From: Hyphomicrobiales bacterium
GTDB lineage: Bacteria > Pseudomonadota > Alphaproteobacteria > Rhizobiales > Beijerinckiaceae
DNA length: 64,000 nt
Direction of reading: 5' to 3'
Assembly (NCBI GenBank): GCA_900470775.1
Contig: UCBZ01000027.1
Span: forward strand, 62,001-126,000
Positions 38,880 to 48,637 of the stretch are shown one piece after another; position 1 is the stretch's first letter, and the number at the start of each line of letters is the position of its first letter. The notes beneath the pieces were generated by a model. That model was not told the DNA's origin and did no database searches. It saw only the letters and a list, made by a program, of their open reading frames with translations. The position numbers and the translations under genes were made by a program.

Positions 38880-39332
38880 ATGACGGATCGCCCGCAGCGT
38901 CTGGGCCGCGACGCTTTCGGCCTGTTCCGGACGGTGCCGACGCGCTGGTCCGACAACGACGTCTACGGCCACGTCAACAATGTCGTCTATTATTCCTGGT
39001 TCGACACGGCGGTGAATGCCTGGCTGGTCGAACGCGGCTTTCTCGATATCGCCGGCAGCGCGGTGGCCGGCCTCGTGGTCGAGACGAGCTGCAGCTATTT
39101 CGAGAGCCTTGCCTTTCCCGAACCCGTCGAGGTCGGCCTCGGCGTCGAGCGGCTGGGCAACAGCTCCGTGACCTACCGGATCGGCGTCTTCCGCGAAGGC
39201 GGCGCGCTGGCGGCGGCGCAGGGGCGCTTCACCCATGTCTATGTCGATCGCGCCACGCAGCGCCCGGTGCCGATCCCGACCGATCTGCGCGCGGCGCTCT
39301 CAGCCCTCACATCGTCAGGCGGATCTGGCTGA
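38880..39332 (+). CDS. Acyl-CoA thioesterase (4HBT hotdog fold)
   Basis: This 150-residue single hotdog-domain protein has the YbgC/FadM-like motif WSDNDVYGHVNNVVYYSWFD with the catalytic Asp. Later strands contain CSYFESLAFPEPVEVGLGVE and GRFTHVYVDRATQRPVPIPT. It probably hydrolyses a short or aromatic acyl-CoA; the substrate is unknown. The start ATG 38880 follows a CCTGCCG context, and an upstream in-frame Met at 38850 lies in repeat sequence. The 3' end overlaps the convergent Tad-like gene by 26 bases. Confidence 0.88.
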   Translation: MTDRPQRLGRDAFGLFRTVPTRWSDNDVYGHVNNVVYYSWFDTAVNAWLVERGFLDIAGSAVAGLVVETSCSYFESLAFPEPVEVGLGVERLGNSSVTYRIGVFREGGALAAAQGRFTHVYVDRATQRPVPIPTDLRAALSALTSSGGSG

Positions 39333-40536
39333 TCTCGCGGGCGATCTGCTGGAAGATCGGGGTGAGCTGCGAGGCGTTGGTGACCTCGTAATACATGGCC
39401 GTCTCGCTGGCGCAGCCGCGCAGCAGGTTGCGGTTCCCGTCGATGACGCGGATCGAATAGATCCGGATGCCGGCCGCCTTGGCGCTCTTGCAGGCGGCCT
39501 CGGTGCGGTCGTCCATGGTCGATTGGCTGTCGCCGAAGCGGTTCTGGGTGTTGTCGCCATCGGTGAGCAGGACCATGTATTTGGTCAGCCGCGGCGTGTT
39601 GACCGGCACGGCTTCCGGCAGCGGCGCGATCGGGCTCAGGCTCGCTGCGCCCCAGACGGCGCCGATCGTGACGTTTGTATATCCCACAGGCGTCATCGCG
39701 TTGATCGTGCTGGTCAGCGCGGTCCAGTCGCTGGTCAGCGGGCGGATCGGCGTCAGGGTGGACTGGGCGCAGAAATCGGCCGGGTACAGAGTCGCGTTCT
39801 GGCCGATCACCGCGCCGGCATCGCTGACGTCATAGGGCTTGTCGCGATCGCTGATGCAGCCTTCCCAGGTCGCCGGGCTAATCGTTTTCTTGTTCGAGCC
39901 GCTGCCCTTGGTCAGGTCGAAGCGCAGCCAGGGCGCGACCTTGTAGGTGGTCGGCAGCCGCACCTGCGTGGCGAAGGGAACGATCGAAATCCGAATCTGA
40001 TCGGTTTCGGTCGAGGCTTCCTTCATGATCTTGAGCAGATCGAGCGAGGCCTTCTTCAGTTCGGTCAGCTTGTTGGACGACGCCATCGAGCCTGTGTTGT
40101 CGAGCACCAGAGCAAGTTCGACGCGGTTGGTGCCCCAGACCGACTGGGCGGTCGAGGAGACGGGAATCGTGTCGATGCCGATGACCTTGGCCAGGCTGGT
40201 CTCGACGGCGGTGGTCGCGGTGACGTCGACCGTGCGGGCGGTGCGGTTGATGGCGACGGTATAGGTGCCGAGCCTGGCGTCGGAATTGCCGGCGAGGTTG
40301 GCCCGGATCAGCGCTTCGGCACGGGTCTTGAGCTGGGCATCCGTCAGCTTGGTCGCGTCACGGGCGACCATCAGCGCAGCCGAATCGACCGCCGCGTTCA
40401 AGGTGGCGCGGGCCGAGCTGGCCCGGGCGTAGTCGACGCAGGCGCCGGCGATCCCGATCATCGGGATGGCGACGAAGCCGAACAACACCGCTGTGGTGCC
40501 GGAGGCGTCTTTCCTGAAACGGGACAAGAGCGACAT
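39307..40536 (-). CDS. TadG-like pilus-assembly protein with von Willebrand A domain
   Basis: The protein has 409 residues from ATG 40536, preceded by GGAGGA. The N-terminus [20 protein letters not shown] is the TadE/TadG-type membrane segment. A vWA domain follows with the MIDAS motif [29 protein letters not shown] and a final [13 protein letters not shown]. Such proteins belong to Flp/Tad pilus systems but also occur alone. No other tad genes are near. It is divergent from purL. Confidence 0.88.
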   Translation of the reverse strand: MSLLSRFRKDASGTTAVLFGFVAIPMIGIAGACVDYARASSARATLNAAVDSAALMVARDATKLTDAQLKTRAEALIRANLAGNSDARLGTYTVAINRTARTVDVTATTAVETSLAKVIGIDTIPVSSTAQSVWGTNRVELALVLDNTGSMASSNKLTELKKASLDLLKIMKEASTETDQIRISIVPFATQVRLPTTYKVAPWLRFDLTKGSGSNKKTISPATWEGCISDRDKPYDVSDAGAVIGQNATLYPADFCAQSTLTPIRPLTSDWTALTSTINAMTPVGYTNVTIGAVWGAASLSPIAPLPEAVPVNTPRLTKYMVLLTDGDNTQNRFGDSQSTMDDRTEAACKSAKAAGIRIYSIRVIDGNRNLLRGCASETAMYYEVTNASQLTPIFQQIAREISQIRLTM

Positions 40537-40721
40537 CGATTGTTCCTCCATGGCACGGTCCGCCCCGTGTCATGGAAAACAGCGCAGATAGCGTGCCAGC
40601 AGGGCGGCGCAGCGCCGGAATGCGTTGTCTCCTGCGGTCAGGCGCGCTATGCCCCGCGCAACCGAAGACGTGCGGCGATCGAAGATCTGCCGCGCCGCCA
40701 GAACGCCAGGGACCGTCGCCT

Positions 40722-42932
40722 GTGATTCCCAACGACATCAAGATCACGCCGCAGCTCGTGGCCGAACACGGCCTGAAGCCCGACGAGTATCAGCGCTTCC
40801 TGCATCTGATCGGGCGCGAGCCCACGATCACGGAACTCGGCATCGTCTCGGCGATGTGGAACGAGCATTGCTCGTACAAATCCTCGAAGATCCATCTCAA
40901 GACCCTGCCGACCAAGGCGCCCTGGGTGATCCAGGGGCCGGGCGAGAATGCCGGTGTGATCGACATCGGCGACGGTTTGGCGATCGTCTTCAAGATGGAG
41001 AGCCACAACCACCCGTCCTTCATCGAGCCCTATCAGGGCGCGACGACGGGCGTCGGCGGCATCCTGCGCGACGTCTTCACCATGGGCGCACGGCCGATCG
41101 CGGTGCTCGACGCGCTGCGCTTCGGCTCGCCGGATCATCCCAAGACCCATCATCTGGTTTCGGGCGTCGTGGCCGGCGTCGGCGGCTACGGCAATTCCTT
41201 CGGCGTGCCCAATGTCGGCGGCCTGACCGGCTTCCACACCCGCTATGATGGCAACAACCTCGTCAACGCCATGGCGGTCGGCATCGCCAAGGCCGACGAG
41301 ATCTTCTACGCCAAGGCCTCGGGCGTCGGGAAAGCGATCGTCTATTTGGGATCCAAGACCGGCCGCGACGGCATCCATGGCGCGACCATGGCCTCGGCCG
41401 CTTTCGGCGAGGGCGCCGAGGAGAAGCGCCCGACCGTGCAGGTCGGCGACCCCTTCGCCGAGAAGCTCCTCCTCGAAGCCTGCCTCGAGATCATGGCGGC
41501 CGGCCATGTCGACGCGATCCAGGACATGGGCGCCGCCGGCCTGACCTGCTCGGCCGTCGAGATGGGGGCCAAGGGCGATCTTGGTGTCGAGCTCAACCTG
41601 GATGCCGTGCCCTGCCGCGAGGACGGCATGAGCGCCTATGAAATGATGCTGTCGGAGAGCCAGGAGCGCATGCTCATGGTGATCAAGCCGGGCCATGAGG
41701 AGCCGGCCGAGGCGATCTTCAAGAAGTGGGGTCTGGATTTCGCCGTCGTCGGCTACACCACCGACAATCTGCGCTTCGTCGTGAAGCACCAGGGCGAGAC
41801 CATGGCCGACCTGCCGATCAAGGAGCTCGGCGACGAGGCTCCCGAATATGACCGGCCCTGGATCGAGACGCCGCTCCAGCAGCGCATCGCGCCCGAGAGC
41901 GTCGAGGCGCCGCTGAGCAACGCGCAGGCGCTGCTCAAGCTGATCGGCTCTCCCGATCTGTGCTCGAAGCGTTGGGTCTTCGAGCAGTACGACACGCTGA
42001 TCCTCGGCAATTCCGTGGTGACGCCCGGCGGCGATGCCGGCCTGATCCGGATCGAGGACGGACCCAAGGGTCTCGCGATGACCGCCGACGTCAATCCACG
42101 CTATTGCGAGGCCGACCCGTTCGAGGGCGGCAAGCAGGCTGTGGCGGAAGCCTGGCGGAATCTCACCGCGACCGGCGCGACGCCGCTCGCCGTCACCGAC
42201 AACCTGAATTTCGGCAATCCCGAGCGGCCCGAGGTGATGGGCCAGCTCGTCGGCTGCATTCGCGGCATCGGCGAGGCATGCCGGGCGCTCGATTTCCCCG
42301 TCGTCTCCGGCAATGTCTCGCTCTACAACGAGACCAACGGCGTCTCGATCCTGCCGACGCCCACCATCGGCGGCGTTGGCGTGCTGGCCGATGTGACCAG
42401 GCATGCGACGATCGCCTTCAAGGCCGAAGGCGAGGCGATCATCCTGATTGGCGAGACGCAGGGCTGGCTCGGCCAGTCATCCTATCTCGCGACGATCTGC
42501 GGTCGGGAGGAGGGCGCGCCGCCGCCGGTCGATCTCGCCGTCGAGCGTCGCAACGGCGATGTCATCCGCAACCTGATCACGGCGCAGCGCGTCACCGCCT
42601 GCCACGACCTGTCCGATGGCGGGCTCGCTGTCGCGCTGGCCGAGATGGCGATGGCAAGCGGCATCGGCGCGATGATCGATGCACTGCCTGTGGGGCCGGC
42701 CCATGCCGTGCTCTTCGGCGAAGATCAGGCGCGCTATCTCGTGACGGTGCCGGCGGCTTCTGTCGAAGCTATCCTGTCCGAGGCGAAGGCTGCTGGCGTT
42801 CCCGCTCTGGCGCTTGGCCGGACCGGCGGCAACGCGCTTGCCCTGCCGGGCGAAGCGGCGGTTGCGGTCGCCGATCTCAAGTCAGCCCATGAAGCCTGGC
42901 TGCCGGCCTATATGGCCGGCAAAGCCGCCTGA
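40722..42932 (+). CDS. purL: Phosphoribosylformylglycinamidine synthase subunit PurL
   Basis: This 736-residue small-type PurL carries out the ATP-dependent amidation step of purine synthesis and needs PurS and PurQ, which are not in the window. The start is GTG 40722 ([20 protein letters not shown]). Motifs are [30 protein letters not shown] with the catalytic His, [16 protein letters not shown] and [13 protein letters not shown]. The frame is open further upstream, but the length then exceeds the family. It is followed by bolA after 11 bases and later grxD, a frequent alphaproteobacterial order. Confidence 0.96.
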   Translation: MIPNDIKITPQLVAEHGLKPDEYQRFLHLIGREPTITELGIVSAMWNEHCSYKSSKIHLKTLPTKAPWVIQGPGENAGVIDIGDGLAIVFKMESHNHPSFIEPYQGATTGVGGILRDVFTMGARPIAVLDALRFGSPDHPKTHHLVSGVVAGVGGYGNSFGVPNVGGLTGFHTRYDGNNLVNAMAVGIAKADEIFYAKASGVGKAIVYLGSKTGRDGIHGATMASAAFGEGAEEKRPTVQVGDPFAEKLLLEACLEIMAAGHVDAIQDMGAAGLTCSAVEMGAKGDLGVELNLDAVPCREDGMSAYEMMLSESQERMLMVIKPGHEEPAEAIFKKWGLDFAVVGYTTDNLRFVVKHQGETMADLPIKELGDEAPEYDRPWIETPLQQRIAPESVEAPLSNAQALLKLIGSPDLCSKRWVFEQYDTLILGNSVVTPGGDAGLIRIEDGPKGLAMTADVNPRYCEADPFEGGKQAVAEAWRNLTATGATPLAVTDNLNFGNPERPEVMGQLVGCIRGIGEACRALDFPVVSGNVSLYNETNGVSILPTPTIGGVGVLADVTRHATIAFKAEGEAIILIGETQGWLGQSSYLATICGREEGAPPPVDLAVERRNGDVIRNLITAQRVTACHDLSDGGLAVALAEMAMASGIGAMIDALPVGPAHAVLFGEDQARYLVTVPAASVEAILSEAKAAGVPALALGRTGGNALALPGEAAVAVADLKSAHEAWLPAYMAGKAA

Positions 42933-42943
42933 GGAGATCAGCC

Positions 42944-43180
42944 ATGGCGATGGATGCGCGCGATATCGAGGCGATGATCAAGGCGGCGCTGCCGGACGCC
43001 GTCGTCGAGATCAAGGATCTCGCCGGCGATGGCGACCATTATGCCGCGACCGTCATCTCGGCAGCCTTTGCCGGCAAGAGCCGGGTGCAGCAGCACCAGA
43101 TGGTCTACGCCGCGCTGAAAGGTAACATGGGCGGCGTGCTGCATGCCCTTGCGCTGACGACCTCGGTTCCCCAGAATTAG
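42944..43180 (+). CDS. bolA: BolA-family protein
   Basis: This 78-residue protein has AMIKAALPDAVVEIKDLAGD at the N-terminus and the conserved SAAFAGKSRVQQHQMVYAAL with the metal-ligand His. BolA proteins pair with CGFS monothiol glutaredoxins to handle 2Fe-2S clusters, and such a partner lies at 43727. It starts 11 bases after purL and is probably co-transcribed. Confidence 0.92.
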   Translation: MAMDARDIEAMIKAALPDAVVEIKDLAGDGDHYAATVISAAFAGKSRVQQHQMVYAALKGNMGGVLHALALTTSVPQN

Positions 43181-43207
43181 GGGATCGGGATTTCTGCGGA
43201 GGCTGCC

Positions 43208-43708
43208 ATGCCGGCCGATACGCTTTACGAGGATGACATCGTGACTTGGGCCGAGCGACAGGCGCAGGGTATTCGCGAGCTTGCCCGCACGCGCCCGGAG
43301 CTGTCGAACCTGCTCGACTGGGAGAACATAGCCGAGGAGATCGAGACCTTGGGGCGCAGCGAGTGGAAGGGCGTCGCTTCGAAACTCCGGGTGGCGCTGG
43401 AGCATATTCTCAAGGCTTATTGCGATCCCAATGCCCTGTCTTGCCGTGTCTGGGAGGGTGAGACCAATCGGGCACTTGCCGAGGCCCGGGACGATTATCG
43501 CCCGTCGATGCGCCCGCATATCGACATGGATATGGTCTGGCAGAGCGCCTTCAGGTTCGCCGCCGATGCGCTTCGGATTTATGGCGTCCGCATTCCACCC
43601 GGCATCCCGCCCCAAAGCCCCTTCGGGCTCGACCAGCTTCTGGACACCGCTTTCGACCATCGCACCGGCCTGGAAGCTCTGCTCGGCAGAGCATCTTCCA
43701 GCCACTGA
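43208..43708 (+). CDS. DUF29 family protein
   Basis: This 166-residue protein starts MPADTLYEDDIVTWAERQAQ, with the DUF29 signature NIAEEIETLGRSEWKGVASK (here WENIAEEIETLGR) and a Tyr/Arg-rich C-terminal half. Family function is unknown. It sits between bolA and grxD, where those genes are commonly adjacent, so it looks like an insertion into the purL-bolA-grxD run. Its own start follows GGAGGCTGCC, so translation is independent. Confidence 0.88.
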   Translation: MPADTLYEDDIVTWAERQAQGIRELARTRPELSNLLDWENIAEEIETLGRSEWKGVASKLRVALEHILKAYCDPNALSCRVWEGETNRALAEARDDYRPSMRPHIDMDMVWQSAFRFAADALRIYGVRIPPGIPPQSPFGLDQLLDTAFDHRTGLEALLGRASSSH

Positions 43709-43726
43709 CAAACCAAGGATCAAGCC

Positions 43727-44062
43727 ATGACCGACGTCAACGCCCGCCTCGATGCCGAAGTGAAGTCCGCCGATGTCGTGCTCTTCATGAAGGGCACGCC
43801 GCAATTCCCGATGTGCGGCTTCTCCGGCCAGGTCGTGCAGATCCTCAGCTACATCGGCGCGCCCTTCAAGGGCGTCAACGTGCTGGAGGACCAGGAGATC
43901 CGCGAGGGCATCAAGGCCTATTCGAACTGGCCGACGATCCCGCAGCTCTACGTCAAGGGCGAGTTCGTCGGCGGCTGCGACATCACCCGCGAGATGTTCC
44001 AGGCCGGTGAACTGCAGGCGCTCTTCGAGGAGAAGGGCATCACCGTCAAGCAGGCGAGCTGA
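43727..44062 (+). CDS. grxD: Monothiol glutaredoxin (CGFS type)
   Basis: This 111-residue protein carries the active-site CGFS in [20 protein letters not shown], a GSH-binding [19 protein letters not shown] and a typical ending [11 protein letters not shown]. It carries a bridging 2Fe-2S cluster with BolA and takes part in Fe-S delivery and iron sensing. It is the last gene of the purL-bolA-DUF29-grxD run. Confidence 0.96.
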   Translation: MTDVNARLDAEVKSADVVLFMKGTPQFPMCGFSGQVVQILSYIGAPFKGVNVLEDQEIREGIKAYSNWPTIPQLYVKGEFVGGCDITREMFQAGELQALFEEKGITVKQAS

Positions 44063-44089
44063 GAAGCGCGCTTGCCGGCGCGGCAGGCC

Positions 44090-44338
44090 TTAGGCCGCCG
44101 CGCATCCCGGATGAGGTTTCAGAACCCGCTCTTTCGAGGGCGGGTTTTTCGCGAGCTTGTTTTCGGGGCGGATCGGCCGGCGCACCAGTTCGCCACCGCA
44201 ATTGGGGCATACCCCCTTGAAGCGACCTTCCGCGCAATCGGCGCAGAAGGTGCACTCGAAGGTGCAGATCATCGCGTCGCGCGCCTCAGGGGCCAGATCG
44301 CGGTCGCAGCATTCGCAGTTCGGGCGCAGTTGCAGCAT
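44090..44338 (-). CDS. DUF1272 zinc-binding protein
   Basis: This 82-residue protein has four CxxC-type pairs: CECCDRDL, CTFECTFCADCA and CPNCGGELVRRP. DUF1272 members start with LRPNCECCD as here and probably bind two zinc ions; function is unknown. It is convergent with grxD. Confidence 0.92.
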   Translation of the reverse strand: MLQLRPNCECCDRDLAPEARDAMICTFECTFCADCAEGRFKGVCPNCGGELVRRPIRPENKLAKNPPSKERVLKPHPGCAAA

Positions 44339-44413
44339 CGAGGCCTCCTCCGGATTGGCTGAGGATGCCGGCTCTGGCCTCCCTTGACCAATGCATCCTG
44401 CTGATGATCGCGA

Positions 44414-46144
44414 TCACTTCACCAGCAGCCAGTCCTCGATGACGAGCGCGTCGAGCCCGCTGGTATAGAACATCAGGATCGCGTCCTCGGCCGTGTGCAG
44501 GATGGGCTTGCCCATGATGTTGAAGGAGGTGTTCAGGATCACCGGTACGCCCGTCAGCGCGTGGAAGGCCGAGATCAGCGCGTGATAGCGCGGGTTTCGC
44601 TCTGCCGTCACGCTCTGCAGGCGGCCCGTGCCGTCCTCATGCACGACGGCGGGCACGCGGGATCGCACCGCTTCCTTCCAGACCAGAGTGCGCTCCATAT
44701 AGGGCGCGTCCTGATAGTCCTCGAACCAGTCGGCCGCATGCTCCGCCAGGATCGACGGCGCGAAGGGGCGGAAGGCCTCGCGATATTTCACCTTGGCGTT
44801 GAGGATGTCCTTGGCGTCGGCCGGGCGCGGATCGGCGATGATCGAGCGGTTGCCGAGCGCGCGCGGGCCGAATTCGGCCCGGCCCTGGACCCAGCCGATC
44901 AGTTTGCCTTCCGTCAGCAGCTTCGCCGTGACGGGCGCGATCTCGTCGGGGGTGAGCCTGCGCAGGCGCGGCTCCCAGGCCTGCATTCGCTCCAAGGTTT
45001 CAGTCGAGACGGTCGATCCGAGATAGGGTGAGGCCGGTCCCTTAGGTGCGCGCCAGTCGGGGTTGGACTGCGCATGGCTGAGCCAGGCGGCGCCGATCGC
45101 GTTGCCGTCATCGGCGGGGGCCGAAGGCACGAAAACCTCGGCAAAGCCGTGGCGGCCGGCGATCTTGCCGTTGAAGGAGGAGTTCAACGCGCAGCCGCCG
45201 GCCAGAACGAGGTTGGCGGAGGGCACCAGGGCTGCGGTCTGCGCGAGCAGCGCCTCCATCATCTCGGCGAAGACGTTCTGCCCGCAGCGGGCGAGATCGG
45301 CCCAGCCCTGGTCGAGGGCATCGGCCGGACGCAGGTTCAGGATCTCGGCAGACACCTCGCGCACGATGTCGGCCGTGGCGAAGGAGAGCTTGTTGTCCTC
45401 GATGCGGTAGAGCCTGCGCAGCAGCGCCATCAGGCGGTCGTCGCTGCGGCCATAGGGCGCCAGCCCCATGATCTTCCATTCCTCGCCCTTGGCCTGATCG
45501 AAGCCGGCGAGATCGGTGACGAGGCCGAAATAGAAGCCGATCGATTCGCGCCCGCGATGGCGCTTGACCTCGCGGATGCGGCCATCCTCCAGCGCGAAGA
45601 TCGCCGAGGCGCCCGTCTCGCCCATGCCGTCGACGACGAGGCAGGCGGCGTCCGTGAAGGGAGAGGACCAGCAGGCGTAAGCCGCATGGCTGAGATGGTG
45701 GCCGTGGCGCTTGATGCCGGTGACATTGGCCCTGCCGAAGGCGCGGTCGAGCCCGAGCAGCGTGCCGATGCCGGCGCGCTGCTGGCCCATATGCAGCGAG
45801 GCGATCAGCGCGCGCTCGGTGCGCTCAGGCACCAGCGAGCGGTTGAGTTCCGGCGAGAGCTTGAGCAGGGCATCGAGCGAGAACGAGCCGGCACGGCTCA
45901 TCTGGTCGAGGAAGCCGGTGAACTCCTCGCCCCAGCTCGTGGCGATCGCGACCTCGGCATCCGCGGGAATGTAGCGCCTGAGCAGCGATTCCATCCGCGC
46001 CGGCGAATCGGGCTCGCAGTTTGGAGCCCGCTTGAACTGCAGATAGCGCTCGGTCGCCTCGGCGAAAAGCACGGTGCCGGCGGGGTCGACGATGGCGAGG
46101 GCCGGGTCGTGGAAGGTCGTGGCGAGGCCGATCGTGTAGGTCAT
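44414..46144 (-). CDS. Carbamoyltransferase (NodU/CmcH/TobZ family)
   Basis: This 576-residue protein of the O-carbamoyltransferase family transfers a carbamoyl group from carbamoyl phosphate to a hydroxyl. The N-terminal ASKHA-type domain begins YTIGLATTFHDPALAIVD and has the Fe-binding HGHHLSHAAYACWSSPF and LVVDGMGETGASAIFALED. The C-terminal YrdC-like part has GWVQGRAEFGPRALGNRSII and a final ILNTSFNIMGKPI. The natural acceptor is unknown, since there are no nod, antibiotic or sugar-biosynthesis genes around. It stands alone. Confidence 0.93.
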   Translation of the reverse strand: MTYTIGLATTFHDPALAIVDPAGTVLFAEATERYLQFKRAPNCEPDSPARMESLLRRYIPADAEVAIATSWGEEFTGFLDQMSRAGSFSLDALLKLSPELNRSLVPERTERALIASLHMGQQRAGIGTLLGLDRAFGRANVTGIKRHGHHLSHAAYACWSSPFTDAACLVVDGMGETGASAIFALEDGRIREVKRHRGRESIGFYFGLVTDLAGFDQAKGEEWKIMGLAPYGRSDDRLMALLRRLYRIEDNKLSFATADIVREVSAEILNLRPADALDQGWADLARCGQNVFAEMMEALLAQTAALVPSANLVLAGGCALNSSFNGKIAGRHGFAEVFVPSAPADDGNAIGAAWLSHAQSNPDWRAPKGPASPYLGSTVSTETLERMQAWEPRLRRLTPDEIAPVTAKLLTEGKLIGWVQGRAEFGPRALGNRSIIADPRPADAKDILNAKVKYREAFRPFAPSILAEHAADWFEDYQDAPYMERTLVWKEAVRSRVPAVVHEDGTGRLQSVTAERNPRYHALISAFHALTGVPVILNTSFNIMGKPILHTAEDAILMFYTSGLDALVIEDWLLVK

Positions 46145-46208
46145 GCCGGGTAGGGTAGAGGCAGCGAGCCGATGGACGCAATCAGGCGCGCTGCACGGTC
46201 GAGACGGC

Positions 46209-47198
46209 CTATGGCTTGCCGGTGAAGGCCACGCTGTCGGCGATCGTTCTGATGGCGGGTTCTAGCGTCTCGAAACGGGCCTCGTCGGCGGTCGCGATCA
46301 GCCGCACGAAACGGCCATTGGGGCCGATCGCCATGTACTGGACGAAGCGCTTGCGGGCGCCGTCGATCTGATGCGTTCCGCTGAAGAGCAGGCCGTCGGA
46401 GCCGGCGAAGCGGACCTGATCGCGGCTCGTGATTTCGGCGGTCTCGAAATGGCGGGTGGTCTTGAGCAGTTTTTCGGCGGCGTCGCCGAGCTGATCCGGC
46501 CCGATTTGGCCGCTGGTCTGATAGGTCGCGATCAGCATCGGCTGTTCGCTCTTGGGATCGACGTTCAGGGAGCCGGCGGTCATCAGCACGCCGAGCCCGC
46601 CGAAGGTGTCGACCACGCGAAAGGGCTCGCTGGCGCGGATGTGGAAAGGCAGTGCCTCGAGCTTCTGTTCGAGCGTCGCTTCGGCGCCGAGCGAGACGGA
46701 TGTCACCATCGCGCGCACGTCCTGCGTCCGCAGCCTTGTGGTCGTCGGGGCCTGGACGGTCAGGAGCACGGTCCGTTCGCCCTTGAGTAGGGCGATCCAT
46801 TTGTCGAAGCGCGCCGCGCCCATGCTCTGCGTGCCGGTGGCGAAGGGAACGGTTTGTCCGTCTCCGCCCTTGATCCGGTCGAGCGATGCGACCGTGACAT
46901 TCTGCTTGGCGAAGTTGGTCCTGGCGGTGTCGAGATCGGCAAAGAGCTTCGACACTTCGGGATGAGCGACGGCCGGCATCTCGACGATCACGACCGAGGC
47001 CTGCAATTCAGCGTTTTCCAGCCCGGCGAAGCGCGAGGACGGCACGAAGCCCTTCATCGGCTGGAGCGTCACGCTGGTTCCGGGGACGGTGATGCGCTCC
47101 TGCGCGACGCTCGGCTGCGCCGGCAGCAAACCCAGAAGGGCTGCGGCGAGGCAGGAGAAAATGCGGGCGATGAAAGGGAATCGGACGGACAGGCTCAT
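46209..47198 (-). CDS. Exported hypothetical protein
   Basis: The protein has 329 residues. A signal peptide (about 1-32, with a long hydrophobic run and SVAQ cleavage-like site) is followed by a beta-rich domain: ITVPGTSVTLQPMKGFVPSS, VLLTVQAPTT and later VRLIATADEARFETLEPAIR. The pattern of a secreted stress or lipid-handling domain is visible, but I cannot name the family. It lies between the carbamoyltransferase and the tlpA fragment on the same strand. Confidence 0.75.
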   Translation of the reverse strand: MSLSVRFPFIARIFSCLAAALLGLLPAQPSVAQERITVPGTSVTLQPMKGFVPSSRFAGLENAELQASVVIVEMPAVAHPEVSKLFADLDTARTNFAKQNVTVASLDRIKGGDGQTVPFATGTQSMGAARFDKWIALLKGERTVLLTVQAPTTTRLRTQDVRAMVTSVSLGAEATLEQKLEALPFHIRASEPFRVVDTFGGLGVLMTAGSLNVDPKSEQPMLIATYQTSGQIGPDQLGDAAEKLLKTTRHFETAEITSRDQVRFAGSDGLLFSGTHQIDGARKRFVQYMAIGPNGRFVRLIATADEARFETLEPAIRTIADSVAFTGKP

Positions 47199-47314
47199 CG
47201 GCGATGCCTCTTCGGGGGCGCTGAGGCGCCGTTGCGAGATCGGGCGAATGACGGGGAGCTAGCTAGAGAGCGATTATGGCGATTTGACCAAACCGGGGGT
47301 CGTGACGGGCGGTT

Positions 47315-47404
47315 CGCGCCTCAGCGCTTGAGCGCCGCGCCAATCAGCGCCTTGGCATCAGCACTCGCCCAGTCGGCCGGACCCTGCAGGATCGCCAGTT
47401 CGCG
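47315..47404 (-). pseudogene. Duplicate of the tlpA 3' end
   Basis: On the minus strand this encodes [26 protein letters not shown] and stop. It aligns over 90 bases with about 7 differences to the end of the complete gene at 47974-48063, in the same orientation. It carries no start or catalytic region, and the copies flank the 156-residue gene at 47487. Confidence 0.85.
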
Positions 47405-47486
47405 TCTCCATGCGTCGATTGCGAGACCGTTGTTCCGCCCTTCTGTCGTATGGTAAGGTGTCCCACTGACGAGTGGGGGGCGTTCC

Positions 47487-47957
47487 ATGCTGCGGCGTCA
47501 CTATGTCATTATCCAGCAAGGCGAGACCTCGCGGACGATCGAACTCATCGATAGCGAGGAAGCGCGCGGAGAGTCCGCATCAGGACGCTGGAATCACCGG
47601 CGCATCGACCGAAGCTTCGAAGCCGAGCCTGGTTCCGAGGACGCGATCCTTTTCACCTCGGCGTCTCACGTCCATCGCCGCTGGAAGTGGTCGCAAGCCG
47701 ACGCCCGCACCCTGACGATCGGCACCGTATTCGACAGCGCTTCGCACAAGACGGGGGAAGAAGGACAGCTTTTCACCGCCCTGATCTTTCTCAAGGGCAT
47801 GGACCGCAAGGCGGATGGCACCTTCGCCGGAACGTTCAGCGCGAATGAGAAAGGAGGACGTGGAAATGGCAAGGGCCAACTCGTCAATGGCGTCGATCCC
47901 TATTTCAAGAAGGGCGAAGTGACCTGGAGCGTTGTGGAATATCTCGCGGGCCTGTGA
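47487..47957 (+). CDS. Hypothetical protein between tlpA repeats
   Basis: This 156-residue protein starts MLRRHYVIIQQGETSRTIEL. It appears beta-rich and soluble, with RWNHRRIDRSFEAEPGSEDA, ADARTLTIGTVFDSASHKTG and a Gly/Lys-rich stretch FSANEKGGRGNGKGQ near the end. No family is recognised. It runs against the strand of its neighbours and is bracketed by a duplicated 90-base segment, as for a recently acquired gene. Confidence 0.65.
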   Translation: MLRRHYVIIQQGETSRTIELIDSEEARGESASGRWNHRRIDRSFEAEPGSEDAILFTSASHVHRRWKWSQADARTLTIGTVFDSASHKTGEEGQLFTALIFLKGMDRKADGTFAGTFSANEKGGRGNGKGQLVNGVDPYFKKGEVTWSVVEYLAGL

Positions 47958-47979
47958 GAACCGCAGACGGCCACGCGCC

Positions 47980-48609
47980 TCAGCGCTTGATCGCCGCGCC
48001 GATCAGCGCCTTGGCATCCGTGCTCGCCCAGTCGGCCGGGCCCTGCAGGATCGCCAGCTCGCAGCCTTCCGCATCGACGATCAGGCTGACCGGCATGCCC
48101 TCGATCTTGCGGGCGGCCCGCAGATCCTGGAACACTTTCGCTTGCGGATCGGCGTAATAGGGCAGTGCTGTGATCTTGCGCTCGGCCAGCCAAGCCTTGG
48201 GCTTGTCGAGGTTGCGGGTGTCGATATTGATGGCGACCACCGCGAAATCCTTGCCGCCGAGCGCGCCTTGCAGCGCATCGAGGGCGGGCATCTCCTTCAG
48301 GCAGGGCGGGCACCAGGTCGCCCAGAGATTAACCAGGAGCGTGCGGCCCTTGAACGCCGACAGCGAGGTCGGCGTGCCGTCGGGGCCATTGAAGGCGAGC
48401 TCCGGCGTGCGCATCGGCGCGGCATTGACCTGCACGGCCGCGACCTCCCCGCGCGCCAGCGGCGCCATGCGCGCCGCCGTTGCCTTGGCTGCCCTGCAAG
48501 ATGCGGAATTGCCGGCATCGCCCGCGACGGAGTAGAAGGCGGCTCCGCCGCCGAGTGCGACCAGAGCCAGCACGCCGAAGGCGGCGCCCATTTTCGACCG
48601 AGACGTCAT
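47980..48609 (-). CDS. tlpA: TlpA-like thiol:disulfide interchange protein
   Basis: This 209-residue membrane-anchored periplasmic thioredoxin starts [20 protein letters not shown], one N-terminal helix. The thioredoxin domain has the active-site WCPPC in [19 protein letters not shown] and a cis-Pro in [13 protein letters not shown]. TlpA reduces copper chaperones or apo-cytochromes during cytochrome oxidase maturation. It is divergent from argH, an arrangement I recall from other Rhizobiales. The gene is intact although its 3' end is duplicated nearby. Confidence 0.9.
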   Translation of the reverse strand: MTSRSKMGAAFGVLALVALGGGAAFYSVAGDAGNSASCRAAKATAARMAPLARGEVAAVQVNAAPMRTPELAFNGPDGTPTSLSAFKGRTLLVNLWATWCPPCLKEMPALDALQGALGGKDFAVVAINIDTRNLDKPKAWLAERKITALPYYADPQAKVFQDLRAARKIEGMPVSLIVDAEGCELAILQGPADWASTDAKALIGAAIKR

Positions 48610-48637
48610 CGCGCGTCCTAAATCAGGAAAGACCGTC

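Noticed and set aside
40647..42404. 585-codon frame antisense to purL
   Set aside because: purL motifs are unmistakable on the plus strand; the antisense product resembles no family.
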